Positions 1-9,948 of a DNA stretch of 64,000 nucleotides are shown here, piece by piece. Below the pieces are notes generated by a model that saw only the letters and a list, made by a program, of their open reading frames with translations, was not told the DNA's origin and did not search any database. The DNA lies in the NCBI GenBank assembly GCA_022453515.1, contig JAJNNY010000006.1:1054001-1118000 (forward strand). The letters are read 5' to 3'. The first letter of the stretch is position 1, and every line of letters begins with the position of its first letter. A program made the position numbers and the translations under genes. The stretch comes from Astrocystis sublimbata. Lineage: Eukaryota > Ascomycota > Sordariomycetes > Xylariales > Xylariaceae.

Positions 1-1698
1 AGGAAGGTCCGGCGCGGAATCACCGATGAGGCGATCCCTAACTCTAATAGACACATGTCGTAACATAGTAGTGGTGAGAATGCATCTCGCTCGGGTGAAC
101 ATGCACTATGCAATTAACAATCTGGGATCTACAAACGCTTACAGTGAATTGATGTAATATTTCTGGCGCAGCGAGGATAGCACCGGTATCTACATAGTAA
201 GTAACTCGACGGTCGCTTCCTCGGTATCCTGACACGCCTGACACGCTGGTTGCTCAATCTTACGCAGATATACACTCATCCTGCATTGACAGTGAGAGGA
301 GGTACATGTATATTGGCCGGTGTATCACGAGACTGCATCGAAAACAAAGAGCAACTAACTACCTACAGTAGGTAGGTAGGTAAGACTCGGGGCCTACGTG
401 TGCAACCACGCAGAAGAGGGCCTCATCTTGGACTTTTAAGTTTCAAGGTAAGGTTACGACCTCGGAGAAGATGACCTCGGGCAGACCTCGAAGGACCCCT
501 CAATGGTTTGACTGCATAGCGCACTCGCATGAATTACGGTATGTTGCCGACAACCTAACTTGAACTTAGATCGAAGCCGTGGCGGGCCTGGCATGCCTGG
601 TATACCCTGGGGAAAGAAGACTTGAAGACCTCGGGGGCCATCTCGCCATGCAGCAAGCCATCCTTGCGATCCCTGTTCAAGGTTGTTCTTCCCGGGCAGT
701 TGCTTCCTCGCTGTGCTGTCTCCCACCACCATGACCCTTTGTTTCGGTCCCAGAATAAAAAGAAGGGCTCCAGTGGTACTAGCTCGCTAGCGCACGCTAT
801 GCTAGTGCTCAGGTACCTACCTAGGTACCCTCCCCTACTACCCATGCTGACCCACGGGGCCATGTACCCAGGTATCGTGTCTGCGGGCCCGACTGGGTTG
901 ACTGGGAAGGGGTGGGCACAGCGACCCGCAGTAGCAAGCAGCAGCAGCAGCAGCCCACCACTTACAAGGGCCTGCATGCAAGCCCCACGCCGGGCAAGCC
1001 CACTCGCGAGGTACTGGGTACTGGGTACTGGGTACTGGGTACTGTGCACATTGTCCAAGCCGCACCGCACCACTGCTTCTCCTGCTGGAAAATGGGCCTC
1101 GATGGGATTCATTGCTTTCCCATGTTTGTCTTTTTAATGCGGACGTCCGCCCCGTGTCGCATCCTGTCTACTCCCCTCGCAACTTTTGTTTTACACTACT
1201 CTGCCTCTCACCCCCCCTCCCACCATTCAAACATCCAATTCCACTCCCAGAGAGCGACATCACCTACCCAACAGCCACATTCCCATACATCATCACACTT
1301 GCCCATCCCGACTCAGAACCTTTGCTCGCCCGTCCTCAGTAGCATCCGCTAACTGTTGCGCCTACATCCGCATCCACTCACATCCGGACCTCCCCACGTT
1401 TTCTGTGCCCTTCTTTTCACCAAAAAGGAAAAGAAACCAATTTCGGTCTAGAAAAGGCAGCATCTACCAGACAGAGAGAAACCACACCATCAATTGTGCA
1501 TTTGCCGCGCGATCGTGAACTTTGTGTGCTTCGTGCTTTCGCCAACAGCTTCATTCCCACCCTTGTGTGGTTCAGGACCCAGAACCGCTTCCGCTAGCCC
1601 ATCCGGCCCACATCACCTTGCTGTGACTCCTATCGGAGACGATACCGTTAGACCGCCGCCTTTTTCTCCGTCGTCTTCGGAGTAAATCACCTACCAAA
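1..1698. other. non-coding flank and pyrimidine-rich leader upstream of the C2H2 gene
   Basis: No convincing gene is seen. Overlapping open frames on both strands between 450 and 1350 are low-complexity and match nothing recognised. Short TAGG/CCTA tracts occur near 360-382 and 811-830. From about 1140 to 1698 the + strand is strongly CT-rich, as fungal 5' leaders are, and probably is the leader of the gene starting at 1699. An ATG at 1137 opens a 72-codon frame closing at 1352, which would be an upstream ORF if transcription begins before it. Confidence 0.6.
1011..1044 (+). repeat. (GTACTGG)n tandem heptamer
   Basis: Almost five perfect head-to-tail copies of GTACTGG. A simple sequence repeat in the distal promoter of the C2H2 gene, likely to vary in length between strains. 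Confidence 0.9.
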
Positions 1699-2580
1699 AT
1701 GCAATTTGAAGCTCGGGACGCGACAGGCCGCCAGGTGTCATTACTAAATGATTTAAGCGATGACATCTACGCCAGGCGCCCATCCTATCCTTCTCCGACA
1801 CTCTACACCATGAAAAGCGAGCGGGACCAGTCACCGTTAGCTCACACTCCAGAGCTCATGCGCTCAGATTCTTATGACTCCAATGCCAGCTACGACGCCA
1901 TCACGCCATTAACACCCAACGTCTACGACTTCGCGCGACCCTTCAGTGACGACCTTGTCTCTGATGTGCAGTACTCCATGAAACGTCCCACCTACATCTC
2001 ATCTCAACGTGCTGGCTCGTATGAGGATGAAAGCACAACAAGCTCAAATATCTCGCAAGAAAAGTCCGGAAAGCGCTATCCATGCCGTTACCGAGAAAGT
2101 CATGGCTGCGAGAAGACCTTCACAACGTCGGGCCATGCGTCACGTCATTCCAAAATCCATACGGCCGAGAAAGCTGTCCAGTGCAGTTTCGCAGGATGCC
2201 ACAAGAAATTTACCCGCGCGGATAATATGAAGCAGCACCTTGAAACCCACTTCAAAGACAAGTCACGACCATCCGCTACTTCCAAACCGAAAAGCTCTTC
2301 CAACTCATCGTCGAAGCGTGGATCCGTGTCTTCCAAGTCATCATCGTCACCAACAGCGAGCAGCCGAGCCTCCCGCGACATACAAATGTGGGACGTTGAG
2401 CAGTATGGTCCTGATTGTATGCCCATGCCATCCCCCAGTGGGACATGGGATATGCGAGGTTTGACCGCACCGCTCCTGAGTCGCCCAGTGGCCGCAAGGA
2501 CAAACAGCGCTTTGGATACGCTAGCCACCGCCGCCGCCTGTCAGGAGGGTCTTCAACTTGCGTCACAATGGTCATACTGA
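1699..2580 (+). CDS. C2H2 zinc finger transcription factor, Nrg1/Nrg2-like
   Basis: An intronless 293-residue protein with two adjacent C2H2 fingers at about residues 129-154 and 162-184. Finger 1 carries FTTSGHASRH and finger 2 FTRADNMKQH, the helix sequences of the yeast Nrg1/Nrg2 repressor family (FTTSGHLARH, FSRHDNC). Finger 1 has seven residues between its cysteines (C129, C137), longer than the usual two to five. The N-terminus is rich in SP/TP and acidic residues; the region after the fingers is a Ser/Lys-rich tail of about 35 residues. Nrg proteins repress glucose- and stress-controlled genes in yeast; that role here is inferred only. The ATG follows a CT-rich leader with AAA just before it. 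The gene is isolated, with over 5 kb of gene-free DNA downstream. Confidence 0.85.
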   Translation: MQFEARDATGRQVSLLNDLSDDIYARRPSYPSPTLYTMKSERDQSPLAHTPELMRSDSYDSNASYDAITPLTPNVYDFARPFSDDLVSDVQYSMKRPTYISSQRAGSYEDESTTSSNISQEKSGKRYPCRYRESHGCEKTFTTSGHASRHSKIHTAEKAVQCSFAGCHKKFTRADNMKQHLETHFKDKSRPSATSKPKSSSNSSSKRGSVSSKSSSSPTASSRASRDIQMWDVEQYGPDCMPMPSPSGTWDMRGLTAPLLSRPVAARTNSALDTLATAAACQEGLQLASQWSY

Positions 2581-2903
2581 GTAGAAATGTTGCGGATCAC
2601 CAAGCCATGGCGCAACGACATTTTCCGTCGCTTTGGTCCGAGATGGATTGGTTTAAAGACGTGTCCCTTGTTGAGGATTGCGCAAGGGCAGGTTAAGCGG
2701 TTATTTAGCTGTACGGCGTTGGTGGTATATCTCCACGGCTCACGATTTTCATTGGCTCGCATTCGATACCAGGTCGCAAGCATATGACGGCGTACCACAT
2801 TGCTTTTGAATTACATAAAACGGCTAGGTTGCTTGAGCAATCAAACAATGCCTTGCCTCATTTTGCACGATGAAGGTTGCCCGTGTGCGGATGCATCGCG
2901 GGC

Positions 2904-2929
2904 ATATATATACATGTATATATATATAT
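2904..2929. repeat. (TA)n tract
   Basis: An alternating TA run interrupted by ACATGT, about 320 bases after the C2H2 stop codon. A simple repeat, possibly in or just past the 3' end of that transcript. Confidence 0.8.
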
Positions 2930-3756
2930 TCCTTCCTTTCTCTCTGTCCCCCGGCAGATTCCACCGTTCACTTGTGATCATATGGACGGTCTTGAGCAAC
3001 TCCAGAGCATATGCAGTCAGGGTAGCGCATTAGAGGAAGATGTCGTTGAAGAACGGGATACATAGCATGAAAAACCAACCAAAATTTACAAACTAGGAGC
3101 TCCAAGTTAATGCATCTATCACACTATCGTCCATATGAAAAAGTGACGTCTCAGACTGCATAGCTTTTCCTCGTTGGAAGTCCTAACGCCACAAGACGGG
3201 CGAATACGGCAGGCAGCACATGTCCCGCCAAGACAGAAGAGAAGGCAGACCCTGATGATCCTTTCCAATCATGCCGTCGAGATCGTGTCCCGGGCGGGTG
3301 GAACGACGATGTTGTACACCTAGCCATCCAACGCAACACCACGTCGAGCCAACACCCAGGAACACTATGTGGATTGACACAATCCCATGCAAGTCGCACA
3401 ATTGCATGCATACAGATCAGCAGCTGGTCTACCTTGTCCTGGAACTCTTTTGACTTAGCTACCTCAACCAGTCTCACCATGACTCCAACCTGTATCATTA
3501 GGATTGGGTGCATACGGGACGTCTACAATACAGCTTGTCGGTGCGACAAGCGGTGAATCTGTACGCGGGTGTCAGCAAGGCAGGTTGAAGCGACACGACT
3601 TGTCCCTCGGGTGAAATATGGATTTGTGCTATGCCAAACTAGGTACATACACGGTACACCACGCGTACTCGTGCCGTCGGCTAGCGCGGAGACGACGGGG
3701 CCTGGGTCGAACCCTGAAATTAATTTCTCAAAGGAGGAACTGGGGATATTGGCGTG

Positions 3757-3782
3757 AGCTAGCTAGCTGGCCGGCCGGCCAG
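3757..3782. repeat. nested perfect palindromes
   Basis: AGCTAGCTAGCT (3757-3768) runs directly into CTGGCCGGCCGGCCAG (3767-3782); both are perfect palindromes sharing two bases. Either can fold into a hairpin. No function is evident. Confidence 0.85.
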
Positions 3783-5499
3783 CCAACGAACGAAGCGTGG
3801 TTGTCAAAAATAGCCCGTCGTCTCGACATATTCGTAGTATGTTCCGAGGCTGGAAGGTCATGATTGCCGGGGTCAGCAGGTACCTCTCGCTCACCTGCAT
3901 GGTTTAGGTAGGTAGGTACTTGTGGTGCTATGTATGAAGGCTGACGATGTCCGATGGTTGAGAGGTTGCCGTGGGGCTTGGCAATGTACAAACGAGCACG
4001 GTAGGTATCATGTGTAAGGAAGGTACATAGTAGGTTGTATCATGTTCGGTTGCCAAGGGTCGCTCAGTCTGTTTCGGAACCAGACAACGACATCATCGCG
4101 CAGCTCCTCCCGCAGGTCCTATTTTCCCCATGCGGGAGGTTCATCTCCTCCGTACAGAACGGCGCCTGGCTCGCCTGGGTCGGGACCCTCAGTGACGTAG
4201 TTCTGCAGAAGTTGTCACAGGGATTGCCAAGTTCGTAGTCAGGCACGCCCGCCGGCAGAACGCGGGATGCCCTGCCTCGCCTGCTGCACTATGCACTACT
4301 GCAATCTACTTATGTATCAGACTTACTTTACTTACCTTCTCCCGGCTCCTCGGTCGCTTTCTGTTTCGTTTCTCGCCACATTCACACACCCACCACTCTT
4401 TGAGTACTTGCCCAATTCTGATGCGAGACAGCGACGTTGACGATACCAGAGACAGACAATAAAAGGGCTGCCTCCACGATCATTACACATTTACTGTATC
4501 ACGGGCTGCGTCCCTGCAACAAACTCACTTTAGGGATAGTAGCTGACTCATGCTTGGAACTATTGATGCTATGGCCTGCAGCATGTATTCACATCTCGGT
4601 ACAGTATGAGGGCGTCTTTGCATTCCTTGGAATTGTGTCCTGGCGAGCTGGTAGCCTGGTACACCGCCCCCAGGAAGGCAGGCGAGGCAGGGTCTTCCGA
4701 GGGTCTTTGGGACCCACAGTCGACGGAGATCTCGATCTCAGGCCGATCGTACGATCTGTGCTGTTGCCCTCGCTCGGAGACCCCGGCCGACGCGGCCCGA
4801 TATTCTGCGCCGACATCGATCACGAGCACTCGTCGATCTGTTCGGTATCGTCGCCGCTATCCATTGCAGACAAGTACATGTACTGAACGTACTGTCAACG
4901 GGGGCAGGAAACAAGCCTGTTGCTGTCGCTGTCGCTGTCGCAGACATGGGTGACTGCACACTAAAGTACGGGCTAAAATAGGTGTTGACTATCTGTAAGA
5001 CCCGTTCCGAATGGCTTCCTTCGTCTACCAAGCGATGCGCCGAAACCGATGCATACATGGTACGATCATTGCGATTTGCAGCAGGTAATCAAAGGACGGC
5101 CATCGCCGACAACCTACACGATGCTCAGCTCAATCTCTCGAGTTAAAGAAACTATCCTATGCTTATGTGGAGATTGGCGCCTAAATCTCACAATCTACCG
5201 CACATCCTCCAGTAACCTACATAGTGCCTAACCTTTCGTGTAGCCCTCGTCGCTGGGTTCGAGACGGGCAGCGCCTGCTTCATTTACATATACCTTGCGC
5301 TGCTGACTCTGTGGACAACAAACATCCTGGCAATTGTGGGGATTTGACAACCTCGTTGCCTACGAAGAGCTGAGGCTACCGGCCTGCAGGATTGTCATCA
5401 GCAGAATCCATCGCTTGTGCTCAGTGCTCACACTATCAGCCGCCGCGGAGACATTTGTACCCACATGCCGGTTCGTCGCCATGTGCAGCAAGCAAGCGA

Positions 5500-5534
5500 C
5501 CTGACCTGACCTGGCATGGCATGGCATGGCATGG
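5500..5534 (+). repeat. CTGAC then GGCAT pentamer repeats
   Basis: Two to three CTGAC units are followed by four perfect GGCAT units. A compound pentanucleotide microsatellite in gene-free DNA. Confidence 0.85.
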
Positions 5535-7834
5535 GCTGCAATGCGGCTGATGTGATCGCAAGACCAATTGCGTTTTCTTCATGATGAGCTTCTTGGCTGC
5601 AGCGCCCCCCTTGTGTGCGTTTCTGATTTAAGAACCTTCCCGAATGAGGATGAGGGGGGGAGGGGAGTTGTCAAAATGAGTAGCTTGTTGCGCAACCCAA
5701 ACAAACAAGCTTCACTGGGGGTTTCCGCGACTGTGCAACATCACAAGGTCTGACACGTCAGACACGACAGTGAAGATAATCGAACGCACCAACTATATTT
5801 GCAGTTTTGGTGGACATCGTGTGTCAATTGTTTGTTTGGTATCTGTTCTTCCGTGCAAGTACATTGAGGTGTTTCATCTCCAGGTGAGGTTGGACGAATT
5901 GGTGGTGATGCGCTCTTCGCCACGTATTATGTGTCCGAGGAACATTTACTAAGGATAGGACCACAGATCCTACTCAGCATCGGCAGCTTCAAGCGAAATT
6001 CATCAATGTTTCCAATTCTGAAATACATATGTTAACGACAATCTGGTGTATACGAAGTCAATGCTGATAGGTTCTTGTGTGCTCTTATAGTATAGGATAC
6101 GGACAATAAAGGAACTTGTGTGTTTCCCCGTAGTAACATCAACCCAGATATCGAGGCACAACATATACTCCCCTATTAGGACGGAGGCAGATTTCCAATT
6201 GATGTAGAGTTACAAATGTCAGGCAGAATTGAACGTTGATTGAGACAGCGGGATATTGGGTCAATGCGATGGATAAGTGTCCAATAAGCCACTTTTCAAT
6301 ACTCGACATCACATTTTATATGACTTTATACCTCCTGTAACTTCGGTGCTTTTAATTACCCGCAAGGGCCACGCGGTCGATAAGTAGCAACATAGCATGT
6401 GCTGTACTCGACACCAGTAATGATTTTCCCTCGCCTGCGATGCTCCGTGTTTGTACTGTTGAGGATAGGATCCCGCTGCGAGCCTCAATCATCGGCTTTG
6501 TGGTCTTGTCTTACTCATGACTGCGTTTACAGCATTTACCATATCCCAGGCATCTCCCATTATACATATCTCATATGTGCTTGTAGACCTTATGACTGTC
6601 TACCCATGCCTCTATACTCTCGGTCTTTTCTATTAGCATTGTGTCGACACAGTATCGCATTGTCAAACTGCGAGCATACCATATATGAAGTTACTGTGAA
6701 TTTGTATAGAAATCCGATTGGCCGTGTACTCCTCTGTGCTTATGGGACAGTTGTTGTCTTCACCACCAATCGCTTGACTCTCTAATGCCATCCATATCTG
6801 GGCCATACCGGGAAGCCACAGTTCGCTTATAATTAGCAATACGAATGTACAAGCCCCAGCTCGGTCCATGTCAGGCGGAATGTGGCAATATCAGGAGGTA
6901 GGTCGAAGGACTCAGTTGCTTCAGATATCTTCGACGCCATCTACCCACCTGCATGCATTCACTCCCCTTGTTTGCCGAGGCCATGATGTTGATACGCCCG
7001 TTCTTCCTATCACGCATATTAACGAGCGCTGTCACAGATATTGACTACAATATCACAATTATCCCACTTTATGATTGATAGACTCTCTTGCATTCTTGGT
7101 CTATGAGAACTGCGACCTCGCCCCAAATATGGTGACGCCCTGTCTTGCAAGAGGACTGATGTATATAGTTCAATGGCAAATTAAATGTCCCTTGGGACGG
7201 TGGGATAGTAGTTGGATATTATTTGGTGCTGCATGCGAGTAAATCGTAGACGGGGCTGCAAATTTAAATATGTTTGTTAAGTTTTAGGAGTATCGTAGTC
7301 TACGGTGCAAATGAGACATTCGTTTATCACATACCTTATGGCCCCTTTTCGTGTCAGTTGGTTGCGCCTTTGTTCTGAATGACTGGCTTTCTCTATACGT
7401 GCAAGAGATGTGAATAAAGCGATTCCAGGTACGTTTGCTTCTCGACTTAGAACCGAATGCGTTTATACCTTTGTAATCGATTCAGTCGATTCTGACTCCG
7501 ATTATGAGATGCCAAAGGTCGTTCCATTTGTTGAACTCGGGCTACTTCTCAGGTTATGAAGAAAATAGGAGCCTGCCTTACAAGCTGCAACTACAGAATA
7601 TCATACATATCATCACATTTGTCGGTTCAAACGCATGGAATCATGGTAACACAGTCTCTAGATACAATAACATAATATTTACAACAAGTCAAGTATTTTC
7701 TAGAGGTAGAACAAAAGCAATAAGAGGAAATTTATCTGCCTTCAGGTAAATTAAACTACAGGAAATCTGTCTAAGGCACAGTCTAAACAAATGACTGCGC
7801 GTGTAATACAGAATCGAAATGATCGCCAGTTGAA

Positions 7835-8416
7835 TCACGACTGGTTCGCCCACGCGTTTTCACGAGCAATGGTTCGCTCCTCCTCGGCTGTGAAATCGTT
7901 GGTGATATTCAGGTACGTTCGCATCTCCTCTGTACTCCTCCCTCGTAATTTGCTGGCAATTACGGAAATTGCTTGCTTGAGAAGAAGAGGGCACTCCAAA
8001 TAGTTGGCTGCGTTGGCGACGTGCATAACCATATCCTTATCGGTGTTAAAGAACTCCGAGTCCCATTGGCTCATGCTTTCCGGAATACTAGGGATATCAG
8101 GTAATGAATCGGATTCGTCGTCTCCATCATTGGCAGCACTGCTGGCTTGAACGCTGTTTGTCTGCCCGTTGGGTGAATTAGTTCCGACATTTTCCGGCTC
8201 GTCAGTCTTATGGTGCTCGCACCACTCCATAACCTTCTTCAAGGGCTCGGTGTCGACTCCGGGGACTGGGATTGCCAGACCAACAGTGTGCTCTTCGTCA
8301 AGTAGAGTTAACATGTTAGCAAGTGTAATACACATCCTCACAGCGTCGTAGGTAGCCTGGACCTCGACACCGTTGGCGCTTACAAGAGTAGCCATGGTAT
8401 TTCCGCTAGTAGACAT
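7835..8416 (-). CDS. divergent Skp1-like SCF adaptor paralogue
   Basis: A 193-residue protein with the two-part Skp1 plan. An N-terminal POZ-like half has TLVSANGVEVQ and, further on, VMEWCEHHK; the C-terminal Skp1 domain has ANYLECPLLL, LRGRSTEEMR, ITNDFTAEEE and a final ENAW near the C-terminus, where canonical Skp1 has ANYLDIKXLL, GKSPEEIR, NDFTPEEE and ENEWA. Skp1 links F-box proteins to cullin-1 in SCF ubiquitin ligases. The linker between the halves is about 30 residues longer than usual and rich in Ser, Asn, Asp and Glu. The start at 8416 is the methionine that aligns with the Skp1 N-terminus; an in-frame ATG at 8566 would add 50 residues of no Skp1 similarity. Canonical fungal Skp1 is far more conserved, so this is probably a second copy. 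It lies alone in AT-rich DNA. Confidence 0.85.
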   Translation of the reverse strand: MSTSGNTMATLVSANGVEVQATYDAVRMCITLANMLTLLDEEHTVGLAIPVPGVDTEPLKKVMEWCEHHKTDEPENVGTNSPNGQTNSVQASSAANDGDDESDSLPDIPSIPESMSQWDSEFFNTDKDMVMHVANAANYLECPLLLKQAISVIASKLRGRSTEEMRTYLNITNDFTAEEERTIARENAWANQS

Positions 8417-9433
8417 TTCGATGATTTTTTCGAAGGTGAATATTGAGACGATTTTTGCTTGTGATGATGAGAGTTGAAGAATGGAGATATGATTGTTGAG
8501 TTGGTAATTTGGAACGAGCAAAATATCAACGTACTGAACGGGCTCAAACTGAGAATTTATATCCATCTTCGTACAACAAGACGGAGTTGGCTGTAAGGAA
8601 ACCGTCTATTCATTCAAAACAATAGCTTTGTGAATGGCCAACGAGTCTCTTGTTCATATCTGGGGAGTCTTCGGACATAAAGAAAGAGCCTCTTGAGAAG
8701 TTCTAGTTACATCAACTTGTGTATAAGAACGTAGTGCCCAACAACCAGCGTGTCACAAAGCCACGAGAAATCGAAACTGATTGCCTTTTTTCATACACAC
8801 CCTTTGGTTTTCCTTGTCAGGCAGTAAACGGTCATAGTAGCACCGGCAGGCAATGCTGGGAGTTACGGCATAGCCGTATTGTGGGTCATGTGACCTCACG
8901 TGATTGGCTACAGCCACTAGGTTGGCTGGGCTGGCTGGCCACCTCTGTATTCAATACTGTACACTAGGCTAGATTAGGACTAGGGCCATTGCTATACTAG
9001 GTAGAAAAGGCTGGACGGTAGGATTCTAGGTCCCAAACCTTCCTTCCCTTTTCAACCTATTATTAATATGTATGCTTTGGCAATACTGTTCGGCCCTGCG
9101 AATCGCCCCGTCGTGACACTGGGTCGGCAATCAATCGGGTCTTAGGATCTATTGTTGCCAGTCGCAAGCACATGAGATTAATTCGTAGTAACAAAGCCCA
9201 CCTTATCTCCTCTGCCTGTTATTTCTTTCCCTCATACATTTTCAAACAGCTTGCTTACTTGATTAACTTACTCAACCAACCTAACTAGCTAATCATAGCT
9301 ACCTTTAAAAACAAACCATATATATAGTACATAATTTAATTAGTACCTATTAAAAACTCAAAAGATATTAATATAAAACAAACAATATTTAATAATAATT
9401 AATTTGCTTGGAATGGGTAGGCAAACACAAAAT
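8417..9433. other. promoter side of the Skp1-like gene and AT-rich patch
   Basis: No gene. It holds the upstream region of the Skp1-like gene with a composite CACGTG/CCAAT site (8897-8908), and from about 9296 to 9433 an almost pure A/T stretch lying just beyond the 3' end of the tRNA gene. Confidence 0.6.
8897..8908. promoter_or_regulatory. CACGTG E-box overlapping region with inverted CCAAT box
   Basis: CACGTG (8897-8902) is followed after one base by ATTGG (8904-8908), an inverted CCAAT box. CACGTG is bound by fungal bHLH factors of the Cbf1 type and CCAAT by the HAP complex. It sits about 480 bases upstream of the Skp1-like start; the tight pairing resembles the ATP4 promoter in this window. 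Function is inferred. Confidence 0.45.
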
Positions 9434-9438
9434 AAAAA
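9434..9438 (-). terminator. RNA polymerase III terminator
   Basis: Five consecutive T on the minus strand, beginning six bases after the last base of tRNA-Leu. Confidence 0.8.
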
Positions 9439-9443
9439 TTTTT

Positions 9444-9551
9444 GACAAGAGCGAGATTCGAACTCGCGCGGGTTTCCCCAGTAGAATGGTTTCTGTAATC
9501 ACAGACAAGTATAACTTGAGTCTACCGCCTTAACCGCTCGGCCATCTTGCC
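9444..9551 (-). tRNA. tRNA-Leu (anticodon CAA) with intron
   Basis: Reading the minus strand, the acceptor arms GGCAAGA and TCTTGTC pair with one G-T. The D arm is TGGCCGAGCGGTTAAGGC (class II style), the anticodon stem GTAGA/TCTAC encloses CT-CAA-G, a 13-base variable arm follows, and the T arm is GCGAG-TTCGAAT-CTCGC. A 28-base intron at about 9487-9514 follows the base 3' of the anticodon, the standard nuclear position. The mature length is 80 bases before CCA addition. tRNA-Leu(CAA) genes carry introns across eukaryotes, which agrees. Decodes UUG. Confidence 0.95.
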
Positions 9552-9948
9552 CTGCAAGCCTCCTCGTAACTTTGTACGATACTGTGGCCATCCAACTATT
9601 CACTATAAAGGCAAAATCAACTCCACCAAGTCAACAGAGCAAACATGGGTTCGAGTGTTGCCATCTTTATCAGCCACCGACATTGTGATACTGATGCACT
9701 CACTCTCTTGATGTCAAACTACCAGCATGGCAAGTATCCGTTACATTTATTGACAATCAAGTATCATGTTGTGCCTTTATCACGAAGCTCGGCATTTTCG
9801 GGCTCACCCAACATTGAGGAACGGCGTACACTCGGCGAAACTACACGGTGGTAGAACTTGCTATGAAGGTAAACACACTACATGTAGTCTGAGTGGATGC
9901 TTAAGGTAAGAAGATATCTATGTAGGTGAAGTAGGCAAAAAGGTTTCT
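9552..9948. other. short intergenic region
   Basis: Lies between the 5' end of the tRNA gene and the 3' end of the next minus-strand gene. A 69-codon open frame at 9645-9854 shows no family resemblance and was not called. Confidence 0.5.

Larger units (their letters stand above)
2581..7834. other. 5.3 kb gene-free interval, AT-richer in its right half
   Basis: Only short scattered open frames are found, none with a recognisable domain or credible splice joining. The left half has a (TA)n tract, a GC palindrome and GGCAT/CTGAC micro-repeats; the stretch from about 5950 to 7800 is AT-rich. No terminal repeats or transposase/reverse transcriptase fragments were recognised, so a decayed element is possible but not shown. 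A 120-codon minus-strand frame at 3151-3513 was considered and not called. Confidence 0.6.

Noticed and set aside
555..1137. Overlapping frames of 171-185 codons on both strands
   Set aside because: Low-complexity, include the GTACTGG repeat, no domain, and both strands open at once, which points to compositional openness.
3151..3513. 120-codon minus-strand frame with a helical, charged start
   Set aside because: No recognisable motif, no typical leader, and the second half reads as random basic/aromatic sequence.
5950..7800. RIP-mutated transposon relic
   Set aside because: AT-rich, but no terminal repeats, element motifs or clear loss of CpA sites could be established by eye.
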